Assembly: GCA_013397935.1 (NCBI GenBank)
Contig: VZRN01004720.1
Coordinates: 320,072-384,071 of the forward strand
Reading direction: 5' to 3'
Length of the DNA stretch: 64,000 bases
DNA from: Dasyornis broadbenti
Lineage: Eukaryota > Chordata > Aves > Passeriformes > Dasyornithidae
Shown here: positions 46,701 through 58,300 of the stretch, in pieces
How positions within the stretch are numbered: the stretch's first letter is position 1
How the letters are laid out: each line of letters opens with the position of its first letter
Made by a program: the position numbers and the translations under genes
Notes under the pieces: model-generated
Databases searched by the model: none
The model's input: the letters and a program-made list of their open reading frames with translations, nothing else
Told to the model about the DNA's origin: nothing

Positions 46701-48239
46701 CTGAATCCAAACCCATTCCCAGCCCTCCAGGCTCCTGACCTGAGCTTTCCAAGGCTGCTTTCAGGCTACACCTCCCTGTGCCTTCCCTCACCCCCCTTTT
46801 GAACAAAAGATCATACCAACCCTATTCAATTACCCAGTTCTCCCCCTTGCAAACAGCCCTATTCTACCAAAGGGACCTGGACACTTCAGCTGGGGAACCT
46901 GACCCTCTGCTTCCAAGTCTTTAACCGAGAGACAGAGTTCCCCAGCATCAGAAACAAGATCTAGCAATTCCCGGGGCACACTACCCCTTTACATCCAGGG
47001 AAATACACTGAGTGCACTCACACAGTTCACAAACCACAAAGACCTTGTTATTTAGTCTGACGATATAAATATTTTCCCCGAGTCTGAGATATAACACCAT
47101 TTTTGGACAATAAGCCAGAGTTTTGAGCATAAACAAAGGAAATTACTTTCTGCTTGCCAAAAGGTGAGCTTCCTTTTTCAGCTGTGGACCACTGGAGTCT
47201 TCTCAGCAAACCCATACCCACCCTCCAAGGAGATAAAACTCTTCTAAGAAAGTTATTTCCCAGTATTTCACTGAAAATAACTATCAAGAGCAGTTTAAGT
47301 GTACGTACAACCACACAAGCCAACAAACCGGGGGGAGTTATCTTTGGCATGTGCCACTTGAGGAACAAAACAGATAAGCTTGCAGCCCATGGCAGCTCCT
47401 CCGCACCCTCAATCACGGAGCAATGATTATGAAACCACTCCAGGTTACATTTCGCTGGCCTCGCACACACAGGGGCACGAACCAACTGAAAGAATGTTGC
47501 CAACACAAGAGAACTTCATCCACCGACTGCAGCAGGGGCTGGAGTCAGGGGACAGGAACCAAAGAGCCACCGACTGCACAGCCCGAGGCACGGGGAGGGC
47601 AGCTTGTCAAGTGGAAGGTTCACCATCCCCTGTGAGCCCTTGGCTCAAGATTCTTCTACTTTATGAAAAAAAATTATGAAGAACAAAGCTCGTTGTTCCT
47701 TTTTTCTCTTAAAGAGGGTATTTCCTAAGTCTACACCAACGCAACAATGCCACAATGTCAGTAATCCTGAACCAGCTTCATTTTCTGTCCTGTGTTCCTG
47801 AAGAGGAACTGGTATTTTCCAGGAGCCAGCACGGGCAGTCGTGTCACCACATTCATAGGAGAACCTAAATGACCAGTTTGAGAAGTCCTGACAGACAAGT
47901 TCCCAAAACTGCTGTTGTGTGTATCGCATGGTGCTTGAGCTGTTCCAATAATTACACGACATGTTTATGTAATGGAAAAAAGCTAACACAGACTTAATAA
48001 TTGTGTATCCACAATGCTACCCGGCATTGCATCAGAACTGTGGAGAATTAGGTTAAAATGAGTTATCTCTCCCCCACCTCTGTATCTCAGCCCTAAAGAA
48101 GAAAGGGCATCTACACACACAAAAAAACCATCCTCATCCCATTAATTTTTGACGTAATAGTCAGAATGAAGCAAATTAACAAAATTTTGAGCATGTATTT
48201 TGTGAGAGTCCTTGAACAGCCCCTGTGAAGCAACGGAAG
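43780..48239 (-). other. CTTNBP2NL 5' intron (upstream border uncertain)
   Basis: AT-rich DNA lies between the first coding exon and the CpG island. No coding exon, CR1 copy or other clear element was seen. The upstream border depends on the non-coding first exon, which I could not place; it probably lies in the CpG island near or inside the assembly gap. Confidence 0.6.
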
Positions 48240-48734
48240 CTCCTTGAAAGAGAATTAAAACCACTGTTGGCTCCGCTGACCTTCAGTCCCCCCCAGCCCG
48301 GGGAGCCTCGCCCCCGCCTGGCACACGATCGTTCGTGACCCCGGCACCGGGCCGGGCGCGCACCGCGGGTCACCCCGGGACACGGGGCAGCTGCAGCCGC
48401 CAGCGGCACGGCCGGCACTGCCCGGGGACCGGCACCGCCCGGGGACGAGCACCGGGGAAGCGGTGGCAGGGGCCGGGCTCCGTGGCTCCCGCACTGCACC
48501 GGCCCGGTACAACCGCAGCGAACAAAGGCAAACGCCGCATGGGAGCCCGCGGCCGCGGCTGCCCGGGGCCCCCCGGCCTCGGGGAAGGAACGTGGGTGCA
48601 GTGAGGGGAGCAACAACCGGCTGCATCGCCCCTCGGTCCACCGGGACCGGCTGCACCAGGCAGCGACGCCCAGCTCCCGGTAACGCCCCCCAGCCTCCGC
48701 GCCCCCCGGCACCGCCCCCGATCTCCGCGTTCCC

Positions 48735-48997
48735 NNNNNNNNNNNNNNNNNNNNNNNNNNNNNNNNNNNNNNNNNNNNNNNNNNNNNNNNNNNNNNNNNN
48801 NNNNNNNNNNNNNNNNNNNNNNNNNNNNNNNNNNNNNNNNNNNNNNNNNNNNNNNNNNNNNNNNNNNNNNNNNNNNNNNNNNNNNNNNNNNNNNNNNNNN
48901 NNNNNNNNNNNNNNNNNNNNNNNNNNNNNNNNNNNNNNNNNNNNNNNNNNNNNNNNNNNNNNNNNNNNNNNNNNNNNNNNNNNNNNNNNNNNNNNNN
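48735..48997. other. Assembly gap (263 N)
   Basis: A run of 263 undetermined bases lies in the middle of the CpG island. GC-extreme promoter sequence commonly drops out of short-read avian assemblies. The transcription start and first exon of CTTNBP2NL may be hidden here. Confidence 1.
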
Positions 48998-48999
48998 GC

Positions 49000-49125
49000 G
49001 GGGCGGGGCCGGGAAAGGCCAATCAGCCGGCGCGGAGGGCGGGGCCGCGGGTGAAAATCCCTTTTGTTCGCGGCGGAGCGAGCGGGCGGCCGTGATTGGC
49101 GCGTCACTTCCGGCGGGGCGGGGCC
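49000..49125. promoter_or_regulatory. Core promoter motif cluster: GC boxes, CCAAT boxes, ETS site
   Basis: Within 126 bases there are three GC boxes (49000-49010, 49037-49046, 49115-49125). There is also a CCAAT box on the plus strand (49019-49023), an inverted CCAAT box (ATTGG, 49095-49099) and an ETS-type ACTTCCGG (49106-49113). CCAAT boxes in both orientations with GC boxes and an ETS site are typical of bidirectional housekeeping promoters without a TATA box. Confidence 0.65.
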
Positions 49126-49139
49126 GCGGGCACCGCCCG

Positions 49140-49254
49140 AGCGCTGCTCTCCGCCCGTGGTTCCGTCCAGGTTCTGATCCCGATCTCGGTGCCGGGCCCG
49201 GGCCCGGCGGCGGGAAGGATTGTGCCTCCCACCGGCTCAGGAGGCCAGGGGCAG
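49140..49254 (+). ncRNA. Possible divergent non-coding first exon
   Basis: Immediately past the motif cluster, on the side away from CTTNBP2NL, the sequence remains CpG-rich and then reaches GGGGCAG/GTGAATG, a plausible splice donor with intron start at 49255. CpG-island promoters often fire divergently, so this may be the first exon of an antisense long non-coding RNA. There is no coding potential. The call rests on position and a single splice-site-like string. Confidence 0.22.
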
Positions 49255-49518
49255 GTGAATGTCCATGGTGCCCATGGCAGCGCAGTGCCCTCAATCATTG
49301 TCCCGGTGCCCCTGGCAGAACAGTGCCCGTCACATGGTTCTGAGCCCTGATCCCCTTATGATTCCCGGGACAGTCCCTCTCCCCTTACACCCCCAGGTCC
49401 TGCTCCCCTCACGGCACCTGAGCTTGGTGTCACTCTCGAGACTGGTTTGCCCAAGGGTGTCTGTATAATACCTCTGTTGTCTTTGTGCAGCAGCCCTCTA
49501 ACAGCGCTGCTTTGCAGG

Positions 49519-49550
49519 GTGACTCACCTGGGCAGTGACTCACCTGGGCA
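49519..49550 (+). repeat. Perfect 16-base tandem duplication carrying AP-1 motifs
   Basis: GTGACTCACCTGGGCA occurs twice head to tail. Each copy contains TGACTCA, the AP-1 consensus, at 49520-49526 and 49536-49542. It lies about 300 bases from the CpG-island promoter. Confidence 0.85.
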
Positions 49551-50004
49551 GGCCCTCGGCGTGGGCACAGCCCTCACTGTCGGGCACAACTTCCTTCTGA
49601 TGAGCCTTCCCAAGCACCCTCCTGCGTGATGCTGTGGAAAAATCAGCATTTTGGTTTGTTTACCTGCTGTCAGCTGAGGAAAGAGCCCTGAATACGGTGG
49701 AGACGATTGCTGGAGGGAATGCTGCCCGTTGGTGCCTCAGCCATGGGGTCACCGACACTGTTGAGGGCAGCAGGATTTTTGCTGTCAGAGCTGCTTACCC
49801 AGCACTCTGCTAAGCCGGCGGGGCAGCCGGAATGGGAATGAGCCCTTTCTGTGGAGAACATGGCCAATCATTCTGCCTCTGAGCTTCCCATGAGATGTGC
49901 TTGGCATTGCTAGCACGCTGATTCTAGACAGCTGAAAACAGTTTTTAATGGCTTTTCCCGCTGTTGGGAGAACCTTAAGCTGCACCAACAGAAAGGGTGC
50001 TTAC

Positions 50005-50176
50005 ACCTTGAAAGGGCCTGCCCAGGGAGGTGGTGGAGTCACTGTCCCTGGCGGTGTTTAAGGAAAGACTGGACGTGGCACTCAGTGCTCTGGTCTGGTT
50101 GACAACGTTTGGTCGCAGGCTGGACTCGATGATCTCAGAGGTCTTTTCCAGCCTAAATGATTTTGTGATTCTGTGC
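50005..50176 (+). mobile_element. CR1 LINE 3' fragment
   Basis: TGCCCAGGGAGGTGGTGGAG, TCACTGTCCCTGGCGGTGTT, AAGGAAAGACTGGACGTGGC, GGCTGGACTCGATGATCTCA and GAGGTCTTTTCCAGCCTAAA, then TGATTTTGTGATTCTGTG. This is a well-preserved CR1 3' end in sense orientation and is probably the youngest copy here. Confidence 0.96.
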
Positions 50177-50225
50177 ATGTGACTGCGGGGGAACACTGGG
50201 ATCACATGGAGCTGCAGCACAGGGC

Positions 50226-50325
50226 CTGTGACACGTGACATGACACCAGTGGTGTCCGAATCCACTGCAGAAAGGTGTCACATGGTGACACAGTGACACG
50301 GTGTCACTTTACACAGTGACAATGC
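50226..50325. repeat. Cluster of GTGTCAC/GTGACAC inverted repeats
   Basis: Three perfect inverted repeats follow each other. They are GACACC-AGT-GGTGTC (50242-50256), GTGTCAC-ATG-GTGACAC (50275-50291) and AGTGACAC-G-GTGTCACT (50292-50308). Further GTGACA units flank them. The cluster starts about 50 bases after the CR1 tail. It may form small cruciforms or bind TGACA-recognising factors; both are inference. Confidence 0.7.
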
Positions 50326-52039
50326 CACCTCTAACCATCACAGTCTCCTGTCTAGTATGTTCAGAAGATGGTTTTGTCTAGACAGCATTGTCTGAACGTT
50401 ATTTCCCACCCTGACAAGTACTGGAAGTTTTGCAGCACCTCTGGTCTTGAAGTCTCAGAGCCCGGGGGAGAAAAAAAACCACATGGATTGCCTCTCCTGA
50501 GCTCTGCCAGGCTGGAAGTGCCCCTGTGGCATTGCCAAACAGCCCGTGTATTACAACGTGTAATTGTGATTACCCTGTGCTTCTCCTGTCTCTCTGCTTT
50601 TCACCTGTTGTCTCTTCTTTAATCCTTGAAATAAAGTTTTAGGGCAGACTCCCTTAATGATGCAAATGAAAAATGGTGGCGGCTCATATCACAGGCTTGT
50701 CTTTATTTCCTACACACCATTTTCAAACCTACTAGGACATGGGGGTGAAGGTGGAGCAGGGATGGGCAGGAGAGGGTGTAAGAGGAGGGGGATGCCCCAA
50801 GAATGTGTATGTCGGGAATATCCAGGGGAGGCGATGGCTGCTGGCACAGGGAGATGGGCTGTCTGCAGGAGCGGTGCTCGCTGTGAGCTTGCTCACCCTG
50901 TCTGCGGCTGGAGAAAAGGGGAAGGAGGCTCGTGGAGTGCCACAAATGAAGGAAGTTCGGGGGAAAAAAGCTGACTTGACTCACCACATCCTGCGAGCAC
51001 AGGACGTGCTGCCTGCCGCGGGGATCGGTAAGCTGGCACAGCATCTCATCTTCCTGGAAAAAAATGGGCTTTAGGGGGAAAAGTGGGAAGGGACAGAGAC
51101 CCGCACCGGGTGGTGACGGTCAGCTGGGGAGGCGCAGCTGCGGTGAGTACCCATTCCCACAACATTCCCATTCCCAGAACATCCCCATTCCCAGAACACA
51201 CGGGCCGTCCCCAGCACCTGCACTTCTGCGCTGGCTTGAAGGGGTCAGCTGCGGTTCGCAGGGCCCGGGGCGCGGCCTCGGGGCGCTCCGAACTCCGCGC
51301 ACCCGGCGGGATCCGCTCCCGGTTCGCGGGGCTGCGGCGCCCCCGCGTGTGCGCAGCGCTCGCTGCTCGAGCACAGCTCGGCGTTCCAGGAGCTGCTGCG
51401 CTGGAGCGGTTTTTCCAAGTCCCACAAAATACATCTGAAACATTCACATCTCAAAATAGCAAGGGAGGGGTCGAATTTCCCTGTACTTCCAGGTGGGCAT
51501 GGACCGTCGGCGGGATCATCTGCTTGCTGGGCAGTCCTGCTGCAAACATTCCTGGTGCTGCCCAGTCCCACTCCTGGAAACAGAAGAGAAAGGAGACCTT
51601 TGTGCAGAAAGAGCTTTGCGTGAGGCTGATTGACTAGTGATGAATTGAGCCTGGAAAGGTCATGGATGCATGAGTTACATCAGGGAACATCTGACACCAA
51701 AAGCTTCTCTGTTCTGGGCCTTGGTGAGGACACTTGATGAACCCCGAGCAAACATCTGAAAGGACTGAGAGTCCTAAACATCCTAGGTGGTCTCAGGGAT
51801 GTCAAATAAACAACTGCAGCCTTGAAAATTAGTGCAAATGAGAGAAAAAAAGAAACATTTTGTAGCTGGGCCCATACAGAAAAATTATAAAGAATATATT
51901 CAGTTACCCACTGGTCTACATTTAGGGGCAGTAAATCAGATGCACAGGAGAAGGAGGAGGTTTTCCAGGTCTGAAAGACACGTCTCTCTCCAGGCTGTTT
52001 GGTCACTTTATACTTTTCATTTTCTAGCATGCAGTAGAG

Positions 52040-52222
52040 GTACCAGCACAGGGTGCCCAGTGCAGCTGTGGCTGCCCCTGGATCCCTGGCAGTGTCCAAG
52101 GCCAGGCTGGACAGGGCTTGGAGCAGCCTGGGACGGTGGGAGGTCCATGGCAGGGGCTGGAATGAGCTGAGCTTTGAGGTCCTTTGCAACCCAAGCCATT
52201 CTGGCATTCTCTGATTCCAGGG
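52040..52222 (+). mobile_element. CR1 LINE 3' fragment
   Basis: GCTGCCCCTGGATCCCTGGC, AGTGTCCAAGGCCAGGCTGG, GGGCTTGGAGCAGCCTGGGA, GGTGGGAGGTCCATGGCAGG, then TTTGAGGTCCTTTGCAACCC, AAGCCATTCTGGCATTCTCT and GATTCC. This is typical CR1 3' sequence in sense orientation. Confidence 0.95.
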
Positions 52223-54139
52223 GTGTCAGACACAGGCAGAAAAACCAGGTACCTCCCTGTGAGTTTGTGCAGGGCGGGTTTCAGGTGCAAGGAAACAGCA
52301 GAGACGTGCCAAGGACAGGGCAGGTGCAGATGGCTCAAGCACCTGCGCACACACAAGGAGATTCTGGTTCCCTGAGTCTGGTTCTAAAGTGTGACACAAG
52401 TCCCAGGTAAGAGCGAGGGGCTCCTGGGGGGCTGTGGGTCCTGTGGGGTGAGAGCAGGAGGTCTCGGCTCCTAGGGATGCCAAAGGAGGAACCGGGATGG
52501 GGTGCAGGCCCCTCAGCAGCACCAGGCAGGCTCACGTCCTGCTGGCGAGGATCAGCCACCAGAAAACTCCCAGGAGGGGACGAAGCGGTAAGAGAGAGAT
52601 TTCTCCTGAAGTATCATAGGCAAGAGAGATAAACCACAAACACAAACAATTAGGAAGAAGCGCATCTGTCATGTTCTTGATGCTGTTGGAATGAGAATCC
52701 ATCTGGGAAAAGAGCCAGCCCTGCCTCTCTGGGAATTATGTATTTTTTCTTCTTAAATATTGTATGACATCCATCTCTCGAGCTGCGTGTTGTTTGTGCT
52801 GGCATGTGGGTGTGTATTTCTGAAGGCTCCCCATATTAGCACAAGATCTATAGTCTCATTTTAGAAAATTTGTGGCTATAAAAATATATTCTGGGTTTGA
52901 CTGAGTGTTTTTTCCTTCCCTCCTGAAACTCTGGAGCCGTGTAAAATAGCTTCATAAAACTTGTAGGGCTTTTAAAAGTAGAAGTTACTGCCTTGCCTTG
53001 TTTTCCAAAATGCACCCTTGGTTTTAAGTTTTTGGGATATTGTTTGCTTTTAAACAAGTGAATGCTGAAAAGATGCTCTAAATTACTTTTTTATTTTGTT
53101 GCTTACTGAGAAAAATCAAATTATACCTAAGGGAATAAAGCATTTCATAAAAATATAGGTTATATAAGCAAAAAAAAAAAAAAGCCTCAGTCTTCCAAAG
53201 TGAGTGTGCCAAAAAGGGGAGAATTCTTTTAGCATGATTCCTGGAGTGAGTGCCCTCTGTTGGAAACACAACGGTACCCAAATGGGCGTGAGCACCAAAA
53301 GTGCTTTCACTGGCGTTGGTTGCTCAGGGCCGTGGGAGTCCCGGATGCAGCCCCAGGCCCCGGTTGTGTCTGGCTCTGCCAGAATCAGAGCGTGGCTGCT
53401 GGTTCCCAGCTCTCGCCAGGCCAGAAGGCCTGAAAGGGAGGGACCTGTGCTCAGAACAAATGTCCTTGTGGACCCCACCCAGGAGCTCTGGGAGCTGCTC
53501 CCAGCCTCTGCTCCCACCTTGTGGGAAAAGACACTGGGCTCAGCAGGGAAGGGACTCAGCCCTCGAAGCCAGGCCGTGGCTCCTCACATCTCTCTCCTTT
53601 CAGTTATTTTGTGAAGGGCTGGAGTGAGAGTATTTGAGCAGCCAAGAAGCAGCTCCAGTTCAAAGGATTTGGGAAAACCCTTTTTCCAATCAGGCAATTT
53701 GTAATTTCGATTGTTAAGTGTTTCCCTTCCCTTCCTTGGCACTCTAGCACCATCTGAATTGGCTTTCTCAGCACTCTGGGAAGGCTTGTGTTGCATTATG
53801 TAAGATTTAACAGCCATCACTTCTCCAAAAGTAATACAGAACAGTGGGGGGGGCGGGGGTGGTTATGACACAAGAGGGAGATTTCTCATTTTGGAAGCTG
53901 ATTCTTCGTTGTTTTCAAATGACTGCCTTGGTGCAACTTCAATCTAATAACTAATTTTGTCTATGAAAAAACTGTAAGAAATTTTGTTGATATTTTGATA
54001 AATGGAAATGCCTGCTGAGAGGAAATTAAATTTGCTGGTTTATCTTTATACGTGCATATCATATACATTTATGTGTCATATTTAGGTGTATGGAGCCCTC
54101 AGGACACTGCCTGCACTCACAGAAGCACAGCTTGGGTGA

Positions 54140-54200
54140 GGTGAGAAGTGACCACGGTGGGGTCACCTGGTCCAGCCCCATTCACGCAGTTCTGGAGCTG
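54140..54200 (-). mobile_element. Possible diverged CR1 fragment
   Basis: GGGGTCACCTGGTCCAGCCC, preceded by a degenerate GTGACC segment, resembles the reverse complement of a CR1 3' region (GTCATCTGGTCCAACCCC). The match is short and could be chance. Confidence 0.3.
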
Positions 54201-55283
54201 AACAAAGTGGTCACTGAGTGTCCAGTAAGGCCTTGCTGGCCCCAGCTTTGCTCTGCATGTGCTGTCCTGCATGAAGCTGACAGAGAATTCCTCACCCAGT
54301 CCTGACACAGACCAAGCCCAAGAACCATCCCAGGCTTTCAGATCTCTTCAGATCAGGAGAGAATTCCCTTTCTCTCCACTACCATTTATTCATCCATCAG
54401 TTCATCCACTGGCCTCTCACATGGACACGATGTCCCTTTGCTGGGAGCAGAGGGGCAACACGGGGCTGCTCCATGTATCCCACAGCCTCTGCTTCCCAGC
54501 ACGTGGCACTGATCTCCCTGGGCAGGGAGCTTCGTGCCATGCCTGAAATATTAATTACAGGCAGTGAGAAGAAATGTTGCTCTGCTCTCCTGAAGCTGTT
54601 TGACAATTTCCCTGGAAAAAGCTGTCTGGGAGCTGCTGGTTTGGCGATGATTTTCCTGACAGTGATCGAATGCTCTGAGAAGAAGCAGGCGTTTATTGCC
54701 ACCTCATTTACCATGCTGGGCTCTTTCTCTGCAGCACTTAATTCTGTTCTGGCCAGACCAAGGTGTAAAAGAAGTAGAAAACAGAAATATACTTGCAAAT
54801 TACCCTCACCTAAGAGCACAGCCCGTGGTCCTGCTTTCTTTGAATTACCCTATGCTCGGTGTGTTGGGGAATTGCTTTCGGTGATGGACAATTTCTTGCC
54901 AAAGCCCTGGGACCCTGATTGATTTCTGTGCCTCTGCAGTCGGGAGAGCAGAGAGGAGAGAAGTGTGAAAACCAGGACAATAAATGGGAAGGGCAAGTTC
55001 TCCCTGAACTGATGGAGCATTGAGCTGCCTGGCTAATGTTTGCTAAAATTGTCTCTCTAAGCGGAAAAGGGGGAATAGCAGGCGCTGTGTGGGGCTCACA
55101 CAGCTTCATGGCAGCACAGTGTAAATCAGCCCTCATTTTTGAGCAATGTATTTCTGCATGGCACCTGTTCCTGCTGTCACTCCCGGGTTGTCTTTCTCCA
55201 CGAGCTGGTTGGTTCTGTTTCATTTCTTCCTTGTGCAAACTCGTTTGTTATTTTACATTAGTGTGTGAAGCCTTGAAGCTTCA

Positions 55284-55315
55284 CAGGAGGAAAACAGGAG
55301 GAAAACAGGAGAAAC
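55284..55315 (+). repeat. Eleven-base tandem repeat (CAGGAGGAAAA)
   Basis: Two perfect units and one partial unit of CAGGAGGAAAA. It is a small purine-only tract in non-coding DNA. Confidence 0.8.
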
Positions 55316-58300
55316 CCTCCCTCTGTGACATTCCCACGCAGGGCTGGCTCTCCCAGCCTCACTGAACAGCTCTGAAGTTCAGGATGGGGTGGCTTGGTCA
55401 AATCCGCTGTAATGAGCAAAGCATCTCATTTTAATTAGCGCTGCGCCTCTCAAGAGCACTGAATGGGGAATCACAGAGCACAAGCGTTTCTAGGAAAGGA
55501 ACCTGCTGCAATCCTGCCAGTGGTGGGATTGGGACCATGAAGAGCTGAATCTGGGCAGCACGGGGGAAGTGCTTCACCCACCCAACATCCTGTGACATCC
55601 TGCCGCAGCACAGACGGAGCAGCTGCTTGCCAAGGGTGCAAAAATTAGAAGTTACACTGCATATGCACAGGGCATAGAGGAAGTCAGCAGAAAACAGCTT
55701 TACCTTCTTTGGGGATTACCTAAAAATAAGAAATCCTGTCCGCTCCAGGACTTCAGTGTCTTTAGGGAGAATTTTGCACCTTTGGAGAGGAGGGAGCCCC
55801 TGCAGAGGAGGAGCAGACCCGTGCTCTGGGCTCCCTCCCCTGAGCCTAACTCACTGTAGGAGCACGGGGCAACTCTGCACTCGCATTATCCAGATTATCC
55901 AACTCGCATGTTTATGCTGTCCTCTGCCCACAGAAATTTGGCCCTTGCTGCATCCCTGTGCTCCTGAGCTCTCCACACGGAGTCTGCCAGCAATGGCAAA
56001 ATCCTCCAGCATCTCCCTGTGACTCTGCATTCCTTGGCTTGCGCCGGTCATTTGTGTGCCAGCTCTGCTGTTCCCTTAATGTGCCGAGGAGGGTTTCTCT
56101 CAGCAGGCAGGGTGGCACCGAGGGCTTTCCTAATGGGGATCAACGAGCCAGAAAGGAAACAGAGAGGGCTCTGCAGCTTCCACTCCCTCACGACCTGCTG
56201 GACCAGCCCTCCCTACCCCAAACTGGGAAAATCCTACTATGGCCAGAAATTCTGGGTTAATTCACCAGCGGCTACTTAAACCAAGGAGGAGTGTGCCACG
56301 AGGTGGTTTTCTCTCAACTCTGAAGTGCTGTCAAGATGAGAATTCCTGGGGACTGGGCACAGGAGGCAGAGATGCTGCACCCTCACATGGGTGAGGCAGC
56401 AAACAACCTCAAAATGTCCAGCTTCCCCTTCAAAGCCAAGACTTGCAAAAAGAGCTGAGAATAAATAACCCCCAGTGCTTTTAGAGTGTTCTGGCTCGTG
56501 GCTGCTCAAACACATCCTCTGCCCCTCTGCCCCACACTCGCTTTTGCCCACATTTCTCTCCAGGTGGGAACTCCGTGGGTGCTGGACTGAGGCGGGATGG
56601 ACAGTGCAGCCACAGGGAGGGACAGGTCACTGCTGCTCCACTTAAATAGGGGTTGGCGAGCAGCATCAGCACAAATGCACAAGAAACACAAACCAGACCT
56701 TTGAGTCTCGGCGCTGCTGGGGTCCCTCAGAGCACAGGGCACGGGGTGGGACAGTTCCGTGGCAGCTTCAGCCACAGCATGTAAAGTCTTCAGAAACAGA
56801 GAGAATAGGAAAGAATATAAATAAACTTCACTTCCGCCCAGAAGGATTTTTTGCTGTTTCTCAGCAGGATTCTTACAGGAGAGAGACTGTTGGGGAAGAG
56901 CTGTGGGGTTGAGGAAACACCTCCTGCAGGCTCCATATGGAGAGGGTAAAGAAAACATGGCCACGGGGCCTTTCTGAGCCATTTAATGCACCAAGCTCTC
57001 TCCCCTCCCTCTCCCCTGGAAAATCTGTTACCCCAGGAGTCTCAGAGCAATTCCTGTTTTTCCAGGGAACATGACAGATATTAGCCAGTGCTAACACGGG
57101 TCTGAGAGAGGTGCAGGAGTCACCTGGAGCACAGGTCCTGCTTGGATTATTTCTGAGCTGGCAGAGGGGGAATGGAAGATAAGAAGGATGAAGATGTGAA
57201 AGCAACATTTTAAAGGCCATGGGCAATGAGGCAAGTCAAGAGGAATAATAAGAGCCCCGTCTGCATTAGGACTTCACTTACAAATAACTTCTGGAAGGCG
57301 GCTCTGAGATCACTGTGATTTCATACCCGATTAAACCGTGGTGCAGAGTCCTGGAGGCAGCTTATAAACATGATTGCTGCTCTGTACTGCTCACAGTCAT
57401 GATACTCCAACCGCATTTACTAATTATGTTTCCTCTGGTGAAGTGCTTTCTCAGTGTAACCAGCCTTGGTGTGACTGGTGGGCAGCGGGGTGGGGGTCTG
57501 GGTGCCCCAGGCCCTCTGTCCCCCAGCTCCACGGTGCCACATCCCAGCTGGCACAGGACGGAGCCGGGCACCGTCCCCAGCACCCCCACACCGCAGCACC
57601 AGCAAAGTTATTGTCCAGGCTTGACTTTGGGTCTCCAAAATGACAATGTGACCAGCAAGAGGAAAGGCTGTTGGGGATGTGGGGGTGCTCGATAAACCCC
57701 AGCAGCTCCTGCAAGAACCCAAGCGCTCATGTGGGGAGCAGCTCTTCAGCCCCACAGCCCAGATGGGAACGGGCCTGATGTTATCATGCATGTCAGGCTT
57801 GCTCACTCTTAGAAGATTACTTTAGAATTTGCATTCAGGCAATGGGAGTCGAAACAGCAACCATAAATTTGATCAGTCTAATGTATAAGGTGATTTACAT
57901 AATTTCCTATTTGCATGGGGCTCCTGTTTAATTCCCCCCTCCCCCTTGTAAGATCAAATATACCTACTTCCAGAAGAAACACATTTCAAATTTAGAGGAT
58001 TAACCTGCCTGGAAGAAGTGACAAGCTGACTGCTTGCTCTCTCCAAAATACAGTTCCAGGATCCCTGCAAGCTGGAGAAACTCAACTGTCTCCATCCCTC
58101 AGGGAAGGGCACCACCACCACTTCCAGGGGTTTGAGAAAAGTCGCACGTCCAGGTCCCCTTTTCTCCCCCTCTTCTGGTGCCACTTAAATAGGCTTCAAC
58201 AGGATTGATGTAGATCTCAGAAAGCTCCTGGGTGTCCCCAGAGATGCCAGGTTTGATGTCCAAGGCTCCCAGCTCCCACAGGGGTGCAGCATTGCTCCTT

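Larger units (their letters stand above)
48240..49240 (-). promoter_or_regulatory. CTTNBP2NL: CpG-island promoter of CTTNBP2NL
   Basis: About 1 kb of dense CpG sequence begins abruptly at the 5' end of the AT-rich CTTNBP2NL transcription unit, the expected place for its promoter. The non-coding first exon should run on the minus strand within 48250-49000. No convincing GTRAGT donor is visible in the sequenced part: GAAG/GTCAGC near 48282 is the best and is weak. The exon may therefore lie partly in the gap 48735-48997. The long minus-strand open frames here run through undetermined bases and are not genes. Confidence 0.75.

Noticed and set aside
48176..49294. 372-codon and overlapping frames across the CpG island
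   Set aside because: They are open only because they pass through 263 undetermined bases and GC-rich sequence. The peptide is low-complexity and has no homologue.
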